DNA of 64,000 bases from positions 2,604,001 to 2,668,000 of the forward strand of contig JAAHFU020000001.1 of NCBI GenBank assembly GCA_010672825.2, given 5' to 3'. Numbering within the stretch: position 1 is the stretch's first letter; each line of letters opens with the position of its first letter. The translations under genes and the position numbers were made by a program. This DNA comes from Leptolyngbya sp. SIO1E4. Its GTDB lineage: Bacteria > Cyanobacteriota > Cyanobacteriia > Phormidesmidales > Phormidesmidaceae. Under the pieces are notes generated by a model. That model was given only the letters and a program-made list of their open reading frames with translations. It ran no database searches and had not been told where the DNA came from. Below are positions 27,677-37,538 of the stretch, in pieces.

Positions 27677-30600
27677 ATGTTCAACCTCTTTTACCGTAAT
27701 CGACAGCTATTGATTCTTACGCTGACTCTGATTGTCGTGTGGGGATTATCGGCCCTCTTCACGTTGCCACGCATGGAAGATCCGCAAATTACCCAGCGTG
27801 CGGCCCAGGTGGTGACGTTTCTACCCGGTGCCACACCGGAACGGGTAGAGTCTCTTGTGACGGAGCCTTTAGAGGACGAACTGTTTGAACTAGAGGAGAT
27901 TGATTCCCTGGAATCCACGTCTGGGACAGGGATTTCAATCATCTGGGTAGAACTGAAGGAATCGATTCGAGATGTGGATCCTGTCTGGTCAAAGGTGCGG
28001 AGCAAAATCGACGATGCGGTGCCAGTGTTGCCGCCGGAAGCCTCAGACCCGGAATATCGCGAGAGCCTCCCCACTGCCAGCGCTCTGATTGTGGGGTTGA
28101 CCTGGGAACTGCCAGGAGAGCCCAATTACCTGATTTTGGGACGTCTGGCTGAGGGCTTAGAAGATACTCTGCGATCGCTCCCCGGTACGGACAAAGTCGA
28201 ACGCTTCGGCAATCCAGACGAAGAAATCCGAGTTGAGATTGCGGCCAGTGAGCTAGCTCGGTTAGGGCTCACCGCTCAGGAACTCTCGCAACAAATTGCC
28301 GCCAGTGACGCTAAGGTTTCGGCGGGGCAACTGCAGGGCGATCGCAATGAGTTCTTGCTAGAGGTCAACAGTGCGCTGGATTCCCTAGAGCGGATCCGCG
28401 ATATCCCCATTCAAATAGGGCAGGATGGTGCAACAATGCGCCTGGGCAATGTAGCCCAGATTAGTCAGGGCGTTCAGGAACCGGCGACCGACTTGGCCTA
28501 TGTCAATGGATATCCGGCAGTTGTGGTCTCTGCCACGTCAGAAATTGACTACCGAGTCGATACCTGGGCTCAAGATGCCCATGCTGCTTTAGATGAGTTT
28601 GAAGCCAATCTTTCTGATGGCTTAGGGCTCCACACCGTGCTGGATCAGAGTCAATATGTGCAGCAACGGCTCAATGGTGTCATCGGCAATCTGATTTTTA
28701 GTTCCCTCTTAGTCATTAGCGTTTCATTACTCATGTTGGGGGGGAAGGCTGCTTTGCTGGTGGGGTCTGCCCTGCCCCTAACAACCCTCATGGTGTTTGG
28801 TTGGATGAAGGGATTAGGCGTTCCCCTCCATCAAATGTCAGTGACCGGCATCATCATTGCCCTAGGGTTGTTGATTGATAACGCGATCGTTGTCGTTGAC
28901 GAGGTGCAGGGGCGCCTGAGGTCTGGACTTTCCCCGGCTGAAGCTGTCGGAACGACCGTTCACCATCTCTTCATTCCTCTACTGGCCTCTACGCTCACGA
29001 CCGTCTTAGCGTTTGTGCCCATTGCGACTTCCCCTGGCGGTACTGGAGAATTTATCGGCACCATTGGCCTGACGGTGATTCTGGCGTTGATAAGCTCCCT
29101 ATCGATCTCCCTCACTGTGACGGCGGCCTTAGTCGGGCGACTGCACTACTGGCAGCCACTCCGGTTGCAGGCAGACTGGTGGCTATACGGCATCTCAAAC
29201 GCCACCTTAGCAACAGGTTACCGTTGGACACTCCGGCAGATTTTCCGGCGACCCTGGCTAGGTATTGGCTTGGCGCTGATTTTACCCGTGACTGGGTTTG
29301 CCGTTTTTGGCACCCTTGAGCAGCAGTTTTTCCCGCCGACCAATCGCGATCAGTTTCAGATTGAGGTGCAGCTGCCGAACCAGACTGCGATCGCCGAAAC
29401 TGAATCTGTCATATTGGCCGCCCGCGATCGCATTCGCCAAAATCCCCGTGTAGAAGACGTCCAATGGTTTTTAGGCGAGAGCGCCCCGTCCTTTTTCTAC
29501 AACGTTATCGGTGGTCAGGAGGATGCGCCTTACTATGCCCAAGGCATTGTGCAACTCAAGGGAACGGATGGCTTACGAGATATTCAAGCTCTGCAAACTG
29601 ATCTGGATGCAGCTTTTCCCGAGGCTCAGACCTTGGTGAAACAGCTAGAGCAAGGTCCCCCCTTTGACGCGCCAATAGAACTGCGGATCTACGGCTCGGA
29701 CATGGCGCAGCTACGAGAACTGGGTAACCAACTCCGCTATGAACTCTCTGAGATTGACGAGGTTACCCATACCAGCGCTAGCCTCACAGAAGCCCTCCCA
29801 AAGCTGGCTTTACAGGTCGATGAGGCCCAGGCTCGACGCACCGGGTTAGATAATCAGGCGATCGCCCAGCAGCTCCAGTCCACTCTGGATGGCTCAGTGG
29901 GGGGCTCCATTCTGGATGAGACGGAAACGATGCCGGTGCGGGTGCGGGTACCGGATGCCCAGCGGGGCGACTTGAATCAAGTGAGTTCTTTGGATTTGGT
30001 CACGCTTGGCAGTGGGGAGACGGTTCCCCTCACGGCCCTGGCCGAGGTGCGACTGGAACCGGAAATTGCGACGATCTCGCGCCGTAATGGGCAACGAATT
30101 AATACCGTGCAGGGCTTTTTGACCGCAGGCTCGCTGCCCGATACTGCCCTGACACAGTTTCAGCAGCAGTTAGCTGAGAAGGACTGGCAGCTGCCACCGG
30201 GCTATCGGTTGGAATATGGCGGTGAAGCCGATGCCCGTGGCGATGCGGTCGGTAACCTGCTCTCCACGGTGGGTGTTCTGGCCATTTTGATGACGGCGAC
30301 ACTGGTGCTGTCGTTTAATTCCTTTGGTCTGGCGGCACTGATTGGGTCTGTAGCGCTGCTAGCCGTGGGTCTGGCAGCTCTGGCCCTCAAAGTCTTTGGC
30401 TCCCTATTTGGCTTTACCGCTATTCTCGGGACGCTGGGGTTGATTGGCCTCGCTATCAATGATTCCATTGTGGTGCTGGCGGCGCTGCGAGAGAACCCTG
30501 ACGCTTGCCAAGGGGATTCCCAGGCGACGGAGCAGGTGGTGATGAAAGCGACCCGCCATGTGATCGCTACGACCCTGACCACAATTACAGGATTTATTCC

Positions 30601-30802
30601 GCTCATGCTGGATCGCACTGGGTTCTGGCCGCCGCTGGCGATCGCGATCGCGGGAGGACTGGGGGGTGCAACGGTGTTAGCCCTTTACTACATTCCCGCT
30701 GCCCACATCTTGATTTCTCGTCGGGGGAAGGCGCGATCAACGCAACCGCCTCCCAATTTACCGATTTCCCCTAGTTCTGACCTGGCATCTCTTTCCAGCT
30801 AG
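27677..30802 (+). CDS. RND-family efflux pump, inner-membrane transporter
   Basis: A 1041-aa proton-driven antiporter of the AcrB/MexB-like RND family. It has the twofold layout of two halves, each with one membrane helix, a large periplasmic loop, then five further helices. Helix 4 carries the paired Asp needed for proton transfer (GLLIDNAIVVVDEV). The second half contains GLIGLAINDSIVVLAALREN. The first helix begins at residue 8 (RQLLILTLTLIVVWGLSALF). It lies 27 bp after the PD-(D/E)XK gene and is presumably co-regulated with the adaptor through the PadR-type repressor. Substrates (drugs, lipids or metals) cannot be told. Confidence 0.94.
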   Translation: MFNLFYRNRQLLILTLTLIVVWGLSALFTLPRMEDPQITQRAAQVVTFLPGATPERVESLVTEPLEDELFELEEIDSLESTSGTGISIIWVELKESIRDVDPVWSKVRSKIDDAVPVLPPEASDPEYRESLPTASALIVGLTWELPGEPNYLILGRLAEGLEDTLRSLPGTDKVERFGNPDEEIRVEIAASELARLGLTAQELSQQIAASDAKVSAGQLQGDRNEFLLEVNSALDSLERIRDIPIQIGQDGATMRLGNVAQISQGVQEPATDLAYVNGYPAVVVSATSEIDYRVDTWAQDAHAALDEFEANLSDGLGLHTVLDQSQYVQQRLNGVIGNLIFSSLLVISVSLLMLGGKAALLVGSALPLTTLMVFGWMKGLGVPLHQMSVTGIIIALGLLIDNAIVVVDEVQGRLRSGLSPAEAVGTTVHHLFIPLLASTLTTVLAFVPIATSPGGTGEFIGTIGLTVILALISSLSISLTVTAALVGRLHYWQPLRLQADWWLYGISNATLATGYRWTLRQIFRRPWLGIGLALILPVTGFAVFGTLEQQFFPPTNRDQFQIEVQLPNQTAIAETESVILAARDRIRQNPRVEDVQWFLGESAPSFFYNVIGGQEDAPYYAQGIVQLKGTDGLRDIQALQTDLDAAFPEAQTLVKQLEQGPPFDAPIELRIYGSDMAQLRELGNQLRYELSEIDEVTHTSASLTEALPKLALQVDEAQARRTGLDNQAIAQQLQSTLDGSVGGSILDETETMPVRVRVPDAQRGDLNQVSSLDLVTLGSGETVPLTALAEVRLEPEIATISRRNGQRINTVQGFLTAGSLPDTALTQFQQQLAEKDWQLPPGYRLEYGGEADARGDAVGNLLSTVGVLAILMTATLVLSFNSFGLAALIGSVALLAVGLAALALKVFGSLFGFTAILGTLGLIGLAINDSIVVLAALRENPDACQGDSQATEQVVMKATRHVIATTLTTITGFIPLMLDRTGFWPPLAIAIAGGLGGATVLALYYIPAAHILISRRGKARSTQPPPNLPISPSSDLASLSS

Positions 30803-30879
30803 CAGCGGCATGGGGATAATGCGATGTGAGCGCTCAAGTTGAACAAAATGGGAGTGCCATGTCGGTAAGGCTTCTGGCA

Positions 30880-30975
30880 ACCCTTGATGACTGTAGCAAA
30901 AGGCAGAAGGCAGAATGCAGAAATCAAAGCCTTGCTGCATAAGGATTCCAGGAAATCCGATTGTCCTAACTAGCA
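30880..30975 (-). repeat. Dispersed intergenic repeat, copy C
   Basis: Read on the minus strand, this stretch includes TTAGGACAATC and the run TTCTGCATTCTGCCTTCTGC, then CTTTTGC. It parallels copy A (11571-11628) and copy B (55256-55313). It lies between the convergent RND pump and GNAT genes. Confidence 0.45.
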
Positions 30976-30977
30976 CA

Positions 30978-31505
30978 TCAGGTGCAATAGGGTGGCGTGG
31001 GCTGTGCCTGCTCAAAGATGAATAGATGTACCTTCTTGGCAACATCTGAGTTTTGGTGGAGCCCGTGATCGATGAATCCCGCCTTTATCGCTACAGTCTT
31101 TGAAATCTCGTGTTCGGGCGCGATGGGCGCGAACACGCGCCGATAACCCAGCTGACGAACGGCATACTGCGCCAAGGTCGTGGCAACTTCGGTGGCATAT
31201 CCTTGACCTCGGGCACTGGGCATCACTGCATACATGATTTCTACAGCGTCTGCCTCCCGTGGGGTGAGCCCGCAAAACCCGACAAATTGGCCGGTTGTTT
31301 GGTCTTCTACAGCAAATGCCATCAGTGGGGTTTCAGTTTTGTAAGACTCGATGGTTGCTTCAAGCAGGGCTGTGGCTCCTTCTCGGTTTTTCTGCGCTTC
31401 GCCGAAAGTTAGAAACCGGGTAGAGTCAGGGTCTGTCATGAAGCTGACAAAATCTTCGATATCGCCTTGCTCAAACCGGCGAATGCGTAGGTGCTTTGAA
31501 CTCAT
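30978..31505 (-). CDS. GNAT family N-acetyltransferase
   Basis: A protein of about 175 aa with the acetyl-CoA-binding pattern ARGQGYATEVATTLAQYA and the GNAT beta-alpha order. It begins MSSKHLRIRRFEQGDIEDFV, as in RimJ-like acetyltransferases. The frame stays open for another 66 codons upstream. That extension (31506-31703) carries a DUF433-like stretch with PEEIASTYPSL and may be a fused or decayed antitoxin-like gene. I set the start at the Met beginning the GNAT domain; an ATG four codons earlier is possible. The substrate is unknown. Confidence 0.85.
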   Translation of the reverse strand: MSSKHLRIRRFEQGDIEDFVSFMTDPDSTRFLTFGEAQKNREGATALLEATIESYKTETPLMAFAVEDQTTGQFVGFCGLTPREADAVEIMYAVMPSARGQGYATEVATTLAQYAVRQLGYRRVFAPIAPEHEISKTVAIKAGFIDHGLHQNSDVAKKVHLFIFEQAQPTPPYCT

Positions 31506-31774
31506 TGGATGCTTCATTCGTCTGCCTAAAATCCTTTCAGAAAACAGTGATGGATACGTACTCGCGATTTCTTCTGGTGTCCGGGCACGGTAGATATGGT
31601 CATACAGGATAGTCTCAATGCCAATGCGCGGTACCCCGCAACCGAATATCATTTTCATCCTGAAAAATGGCGTTCTACCGAGATAGGCAGTCTTAAAAAC
31701 CATGAACAGCAGTTTTCTGGAGTTTGCATATGATTAAGTGATTCAGAAGGATAGTGCTTACCCCCATCACTTTT

Positions 31775-34700
31775 ATGTCTGTTTTTCAGGATGCGTTTAT
31801 TTCCTACGGACGGGCAGATAGCAAGGCATTTGCCAGCCAATTGAACCAGCGCTTGATGGCGGCTGGTCTCACCGTTTGGTTTGATTTTGATGACATTCCT
31901 TTAGCCACTGACTTTCAAGAGCGCATCGACGACGGCATTGAGAAAGCTCACCATTTTCTCTACGTTATTTCGCCCTCGTCGGTAAACTCTCCCTACTGTG
32001 GTAAAGAGCTGGAGCTGGCCCTGCGCTATGGCAAGCGGATTATTCCCCTCATGCACGTGGAAGCGATTACCCACACCACCTGGCAACAGCGCCACCCCAA
32101 TGGCACCGAAGCCGACTGGCGGGCTTTTCAGGCTGCTGGCAAGCATCGTAGTTTTGATAACCTGAACGATGCGGTTAGCAAGCTCAACTGGGTCTTTTTT
32201 CGAGAAGGGGATGATTTTGAGCAGTCTCTGAGTAGCCTACTGGCCCTGTTTGAGCAGCAGCAGGACTATGTGCAACACCATACGCAGCTGCTAACAGAGG
32301 CACTGAGTTGGGAACGTCACCATCGGCAAACGCGCTATCTCTTGGTGGGGAGCGATCGCCAAAACGCTGAGACGTGGCTGCGAACCCGCTTTGTAGATGA
32401 AGCGCCCCCCTGCACGCCGACGCCGCTGCATTGTGAGTTCATCACGGAAAGCATTAAAAACGCACACAACCTGATGACGCAGGTATTTTTATGCCATGCT
32501 GCCTCCGATCTCGACAGTGCCGAGCAAATTCGTCAATCTCTGATCCGCCAGGGCATTACCGTTTGGAACTACCGCACCGATATCCAGACTAGCCAGAACT
32601 ACAGCAGTGCCATTGTTCAGGGCATTGAAGAAGCCGACAATATCCTCTTTCTGCTGTCGCCCGATTCGGCCCGGTCACCCTACTGCCAGCATGAGCTGGA
32701 ACAAGCCCTGACGCTACACAAGCGCTTGATTCCGGTACTGGCAGTTCCGATTGACCCAGAACAGGTTCCAGTCAGCTTGCGATCTCTTCAGTACGTGGAC
32801 CTCACTGATAACCTGCAGGCCAGCGACTACCAAGCCGACGAAAGCCGGTTGCTGAAGCTACTGAACAGCGATGCTGCTTACTACACCGAGCATAAAACCT
32901 GGCTCGCCCAAGCCCTGAAGTGGCAAAGCCAACAGCACAATCCCACGATGCTGCTGCGGGGCTACAACCTGCGCCGGGCGGAAAACTGGCTCAAGGTCGC
33001 CCGTACGCATCGCCATCCCCCCACTGAGCTGCATGAACAGTTCATCACCGCCAGCCTGCGACAGCCCCCCGATGCTTCACTGGATGTCTTCATTTCCTAC
33101 TCGCGGGTGGATTCTGACTTTGCCCGCAGGCTGAATGAGGCCCTGCAAATTCAGGGCAAACGCACCTGGTTTGACCAGGAAAGCATCGCCACTGGAGCCG
33201 ATTTTCAGCAGGAAATCTATCGAGGGATTGAAAGCTCCGATGTGTTCTTGTTTGTGCTGTCGCCTCAATCCATCAATTCGCCCTACTGTGCCGATGAGGT
33301 GGAGTATGCCGAGGGCCTGAATAAGCGCATAGTGACGGTGCTCCACCGCCCCATTGATACCGACGATTTGCACCCGGTGCTAGCCAAACTGCAGTGGCTG
33401 GATTTTCGTGACCATGACGGTGATTTTCAGGTCAATTTTCAAAACCTGCTGCGCACCCTGGATACAGATCGGGCGCATTTAGAGACCCATACGCGGCTGC
33501 TGGGGCGGGCGTTGGAGTGGGACCGGGGGAGCCGCGATGAGAGTTTGCTGCTGCGGGGGCAAAATCTGGATGCGGCGGAGCAGTGGTTGAGAGAAAATGC
33601 AGCAGTGGAGCCGCAACCGACGAGCTTACAGCAAGAGTACGTTCGGGCAGGCAGAGCCCGGCAAGACGCTCAAGCCGCTGCGGATAGGAAACTCCGACGG
33701 GGGGCCTGGATTGGGGGGGTAGCTGCTGCTGCTGGTATCTTGCTGGCGGTAGGGGCCGGTTGGTTTGCCTCAAACGCCCAGAACGATGCTGCAGCTGCAG
33801 CTGCCGATAAGGAGCAAGCCGACACCTTAAGACAGGAGGCTGAACAGCGTCTAGCAGAGGCCAATCTGCAGGTTGACGAAGCTAACAAGCAGGTAGAAGG
33901 CGCAGAGAAACGGAGAGAAGACGCAGAGAAAATTCAGCAGCAGGCTGAGACTGCGGCTGAAGCAGCCGAGCAAAAGGCACAGACGGCGGCAAGTCGCGCC
34001 CAGGAAGCGGACCGCCAAGCCCAAGCAGCTGCAGTTGCTCAAGCGGAAGCCGAAGCGCAAGCTCAGGCCGCTGACCAAAAAGCAAGCGCCGCTGAAGACC
34101 AGCAGCGCCAGGCTGAGGCTGCTACTGCGGACGCCGAGGCCGCAACCGCCGAGGCCGAAAAAGAGCGACAGCTGGCCCAGACGGGTACCCGTCTAGAGCA
34201 GGCAGGTGTTAGTGCACTTAACCGCTCACAGGTTGACCAAATTGGAGCGTTACTCACCGCAATTGAAGCTGGACGGAAGCTGGAAACGCTTGCAGCCGAA
34301 GAAGCCTTTGAAACGGTTTCGGATTATCCAGTGACTAGCCCGATCCTAGCGTTGCAGCAGATACACGCAGATGTCATCCAATCTCCTAACGACTTACTGG
34401 CCCATGAGTTAGCGATCGCTCATGCTAGTTTTAGTCCTGATGGGAGGCAGGTAATGACGGCGTCAGAGGATGGGACTTTACGGCTCTGGGACGTAGAGAC
34501 TGGGGACTCAACACCCTTAGTAGGCCATGCAGACAGGGTTCTTCAAGCCAGTTTTAGTCCCGATGGTACACAGGTAATGACGGCGTCAGGGGATGGAACG
34601 GTGTTGCTCTGGGACGCACAGACCGGGAAGCCAACGCCCTTAGTGGGCCATGAATCTGGTATCAATCACACCAGTTCTAGTTCCGATGGCACGCAGGTAA

Positions 34701-36664
34701 TGACCGCTTCATGGGACGGGACGGTGCGAGTCTGGGATATAGAGACCGGGGACTCAACACCCTTAGTAGGCCATGAATCTTGGATCAGTCACGCTAGTTT
34801 TAGTCCGGATGGCACACAGATAGTGACTGCTTCAGACGGGACGGTGCGAGTCTGGGATATAGAGACCGGGGACTCAACACTAGTAGGCCATGAATCTTGG
34901 ATCAGTCACGCTAGTTTTAGTCCGGATGGCACGCAGGTAGTGACTGCTTCAGAGGATGGTGATGGTACGGCGCGCATCTGGGATCTCCAGACGGGCACCT
35001 CAATGCCCTTAATAGGCCACGAATTAACAATATATTCTTTCAGCTTTAGTCCAGATGGGACACAGATAGTGACCGCTTCATATGACGGTACGGTGCGAGT
35101 CTGGGATATAGAGACCGGGGATTCAACAACCTTAATTGACCCCGATGGGATCGGGATCACTCAAGCCAGTTTTAGTCCAGATGGGGCGCAGTTAGTGACC
35201 ACTTTATGGAATGGTACAGTGTTGCTCTGGGATATAGAGACTGGGAACTCAATGCCCTTAATAGGCCACGAATCAGAAGTATATTCTTTCAGCTTTAGTC
35301 CAGATGGGACACAGATAGTAACCGGTTCACAGGATAGGACGGTGCGAGTCTGGGACATAGAAACCGGGGAATCAACAACCTTAGTAGGCCATGATGATGT
35401 GGTCACCCACGCCAGTTTTAGTCCAGATGGGTCACAGGTGTTAACCACGTCAAAGGACGGCATGGCAAGGCTTTGGGATATACAGATCAGGGACCCAATA
35501 TCTTCAGTAGGCTACGAATCAGCAGTCATTCGCGCCAATTTTAGTCCTGATGGGACACAGTTGGTGACTGCTTTAGAAGACGGAACGATGCAGCTTTTGA
35601 ACCTCCAAACAGGGACCTCAACGCCCTTAGCAGGTCATGAATCTTGGGTCAATCACGCTAGTTTCAGTCCGGATGGGAGGCAGGTGGTGTTCGCTTCAGC
35701 AGACGGAACGGCGCGCATCTGGGACCTCCAAACAGGGACCTTAACACCCTTCGTAGGCCATGAAGATAGAGTCAATCACGCCAGTTTCAGTCCGGATGGG
35801 AGGCAGGTAGTGATCGTTTCAGAAGCCAGGACGGTGCACATATGGGATGTCCAGACGGGTGCCATAACGCCCTTAGTAGGCCATTCATTTAGATCCGATT
35901 ATGCCAGCTTCAGTCCAGATGGCACGCAGGTAGTGACCGCTTCAGCAGACTGGACGGCGCGCATCTGGGACCTCCAGACAGATACCTCCACACCCTTAGA
36001 AGGCCATGAAGCCAAGGTCAATTACGCTAGTTTCAGTCCGGATGGGCGACAGGTGGTGACCGCTTCATGGGACGAGACGGCGCGCGTCTGGGATCTCCAG
36101 ACGGGCACCTCAATGCATTTAGAAGGCCATGAAGATAGAGTCTTTCACGCCAGTTTCAGTCCGGATGGGGGACAGGTGGTGACCGCTTCAGAAGACAGGA
36201 CGGCGCGCATCTGGGATCTCCAGACGGGTACCTCAATGCCCTTAAAAGGCCACGAAGATTGGGTCTATTACGCCAGTTTCAGTCCGAATGGGAGGCAGGT
36301 AGTGACCGCTTCAGACGACGGTACCGCACGGGTCTGGGACCTCCAGGGGCGGCAGCTAGCGATTTTTAGTGGTGTTCCTGCTGCCCTTAGCCCCGATGGT
36401 CAGCAAGTGGCCACGGTGCAAGATGGCCGCATCCAGGTCCACGATATGCATACGCTGTCAGAGCTGCTGGACTGGGGCTGCGAGTGGCTCCACTACTACA
36501 TGGAGTACGGCCCCGCCACGGATAGCGAGCGAGCCGCCTGCAATCTGCCACCCCGCCAAGAGGCCGCAGACGCCAGCGAGGATGCTGCTTCGGTCAATCC
36601 GCTTGAGAACCCTTTGAAGTGGGCTGCTAGTTTGGTGCAGGGTTTCTGGCTACAGCGGAGTTAA
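31775..36664 (+). CDS. Triple-TIR, membrane-anchored WD40 receptor-like protein
   Basis: A 1629-aa protein. Three TIR domains lie at about residues 5-105, 234-330 and 436-540. Each has an SPYC-x-x-E motif carrying the Glu expected for TIR NADase activity, and each is followed by a related helical linker (pattern LL-x-x-AL-x-W, then LL-x-G, then AE-x-WL). A hydrophobic helix lies at about 644-665, an Ala/Glu/Gln-rich coiled coil at about 668-805, and then 16 clear WD40 repeats plus one degenerate (about 880-1560) end in a C-terminal Cys-Trp-containing tail. The ATG at 31775 starts TIR1 correctly; a GTG seven codons earlier is rejected. Some repeats are near-identical at DNA level. Inference: a sensor whose WD40 part detects a ligand and whose TIR part signals or depletes NAD. 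Confidence 0.9.
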   Translation: MSVFQDAFISYGRADSKAFASQLNQRLMAAGLTVWFDFDDIPLATDFQERIDDGIEKAHHFLYVISPSSVNSPYCGKELELALRYGKRIIPLMHVEAITHTTWQQRHPNGTEADWRAFQAAGKHRSFDNLNDAVSKLNWVFFREGDDFEQSLSSLLALFEQQQDYVQHHTQLLTEALSWERHHRQTRYLLVGSDRQNAETWLRTRFVDEAPPCTPTPLHCEFITESIKNAHNLMTQVFLCHAASDLDSAEQIRQSLIRQGITVWNYRTDIQTSQNYSSAIVQGIEEADNILFLLSPDSARSPYCQHELEQALTLHKRLIPVLAVPIDPEQVPVSLRSLQYVDLTDNLQASDYQADESRLLKLLNSDAAYYTEHKTWLAQALKWQSQQHNPTMLLRGYNLRRAENWLKVARTHRHPPTELHEQFITASLRQPPDASLDVFISYSRVDSDFARRLNEALQIQGKRTWFDQESIATGADFQQEIYRGIESSDVFLFVLSPQSINSPYCADEVEYAEGLNKRIVTVLHRPIDTDDLHPVLAKLQWLDFRDHDGDFQVNFQNLLRTLDTDRAHLETHTRLLGRALEWDRGSRDESLLLRGQNLDAAEQWLRENAAVEPQPTSLQQEYVRAGRARQDAQAAADRKLRRGAWIGGVAAAAGILLAVGAGWFASNAQNDAAAAAADKEQADTLRQEAEQRLAEANLQVDEANKQVEGAEKRREDAEKIQQQAETAAEAAEQKAQTAASRAQEADRQAQAAAVAQAEAEAQAQAADQKASAAEDQQRQAEAATADAEAATAEAEKERQLAQTGTRLEQAGVSALNRSQVDQIGALLTAIEAGRKLETLAAEEAFETVSDYPVTSPILALQQIHADVIQSPNDLLAHELAIAHASFSPDGRQVMTASEDGTLRLWDVETGDSTPLVGHADRVLQASFSPDGTQVMTASGDGTVLLWDAQTGKPTPLVGHESGINHTSSSSDGTQVMTASWDGTVRVWDIETGDSTPLVGHESWISHASFSPDGTQIVTASDGTVRVWDIETGDSTLVGHESWISHASFSPDGTQVVTASEDGDGTARIWDLQTGTSMPLIGHELTIYSFSFSPDGTQIVTASYDGTVRVWDIETGDSTTLIDPDGIGITQASFSPDGAQLVTTLWNGTVLLWDIETGNSMPLIGHESEVYSFSFSPDGTQIVTGSQDRTVRVWDIETGESTTLVGHDDVVTHASFSPDGSQVLTTSKDGMARLWDIQIRDPISSVGYESAVIRANFSPDGTQLVTALEDGTMQLLNLQTGTSTPLAGHESWVNHASFSPDGRQVVFASADGTARIWDLQTGTLTPFVGHEDRVNHASFSPDGRQVVIVSEARTVHIWDVQTGAITPLVGHSFRSDYASFSPDGTQVVTASADWTARIWDLQTDTSTPLEGHEAKVNYASFSPDGRQVVTASWDETARVWDLQTGTSMHLEGHEDRVFHASFSPDGGQVVTASEDRTARIWDLQTGTSMPLKGHEDWVYYASFSPNGRQVVTASDDGTARVWDLQGRQLAIFSGVPAALSPDGQQVATVQDGRIQVHDMHTLSELLDWGCEWLHYYMEYGPATDSERAACNLPPRQEAADASEDAASVNPLENPLKWAASLVQGFWLQRS
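34716..34952 (+). repeat. Near-identical tandem copies within the WD40 coding region
   Basis: The unit at 34716-34835 (120 nt) is followed directly by a second copy at 34836-34952 (117 nt). I count only one 3-nt deletion and about three or four substitutions between them. Both encode one WD40 blade. Other blades at 34980-36350 share shorter identical blocks. This is evidence of recent in-frame repeat expansion or conversion. Confidence 0.85.
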
Positions 36665-36724
36665 TGTGCTGGTGAGCATTGTCCAATCACTACAATAAAG
36701 GCACGATCGCAGGAGACCGGAGCG

Positions 36725-37510
36725 ATGCCGTTTCCCTTCCCCGGAATGAACCCATACCTGGAAAACCCTGATCTGTGGCCAGAGGTGCATCATTTGCTCA
36801 TCAGCCTGCTGGCAGAAACCTTGAATCCGCAGTTGTTGCCGACTTATCGCGTCGCCATTGAAAAACGGGTTTATCAGATTACCGGGGAAGATGCTGTCCT
36901 GATTGGCATTCCAGACGCCACTGTGGGGGTAGCCAAAACCTCAGTTCAGGCTGAAACACCTGTCGCGATCGCATCGCCCCCACCTCATCCCATCACAGTA
37001 ACGCTACCAATTCCTGTAGAAATTAAAGAAGCGTACTTAGAAGTGCGCGAGGTTGCGACCCAGGAAGTGGTCACCGTGATTGAAGTCTTATCTCCTGCCA
37101 ATAAGCGATCGGGACGCGGGCGTGAGGTCTACCTACAGAAGCGAGATGTTGTGCTGGCGAGCCGAACGCACTTGGTCGAAATTGACTTACTTCGCAGTGG
37201 GAGCCCCATGCCAATGACAGGGACAGAGCTGCAGCATGACTACCAGATTATGGTGAGTCGTCAACAGCGTCGTCCTTGGGCTGACCTCTATCCCTTTACA
37301 GTGCGTGATCCGATGCCTGCTTTTGGATTACCGTTGAAACCGCCTCACGCTGACATTGAGATTCAGCTAGATCTACTTTTGCAAACGGTGGTTGAACGGG
37401 CTGGTTTAGAAGTTGTGCTGAATTATGGTCGTGACCCCGTACCTACAATGACCGAAGCAGATGCTAGTTGGCTGAATGAACTGCTGAAGCAAACTGGACA
37501 TCGCAAATAG
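36725..37510 (+). CDS. DUF4058 family protein
   Basis: A 261-aa soluble protein beginning MPFPFPGMNPYLENPDLWPE, the hallmark of DUF4058, with the later block VVTVIEVLSPANKR. The family is abundant in cyanobacteria and planctomycetes and its function is unknown. The fold (EVLSPANK, EIDLLR) hints at a nuclease-like core, but I do not claim activity. It starts with an ATG after AGGAGACCGGAG, 60 bp past the TIR-WD40 gene on the same strand, so co-transcription is possible. Confidence 0.88.
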   Translation: MPFPFPGMNPYLENPDLWPEVHHLLISLLAETLNPQLLPTYRVAIEKRVYQITGEDAVLIGIPDATVGVAKTSVQAETPVAIASPPPHPITVTLPIPVEIKEAYLEVREVATQEVVTVIEVLSPANKRSGRGREVYLQKRDVVLASRTHLVEIDLLRSGSPMPMTGTELQHDYQIMVSRQQRRPWADLYPFTVRDPMPAFGLPLKPPHADIEIQLDLLLQTVVERAGLEVVLNYGRDPVPTMTEADASWLNELLKQTGHRK

Positions 37511-37538
37511 ACTACAGATCAGGCATCAAAAATTGATA

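Noticed and set aside
34410-36400. Regular repeats of about 123 nt that look like an array at first sight
   Set aside because: They are in-frame WD40 blades with conserved coding throughout, not CRISPR repeats with unrelated spacers.
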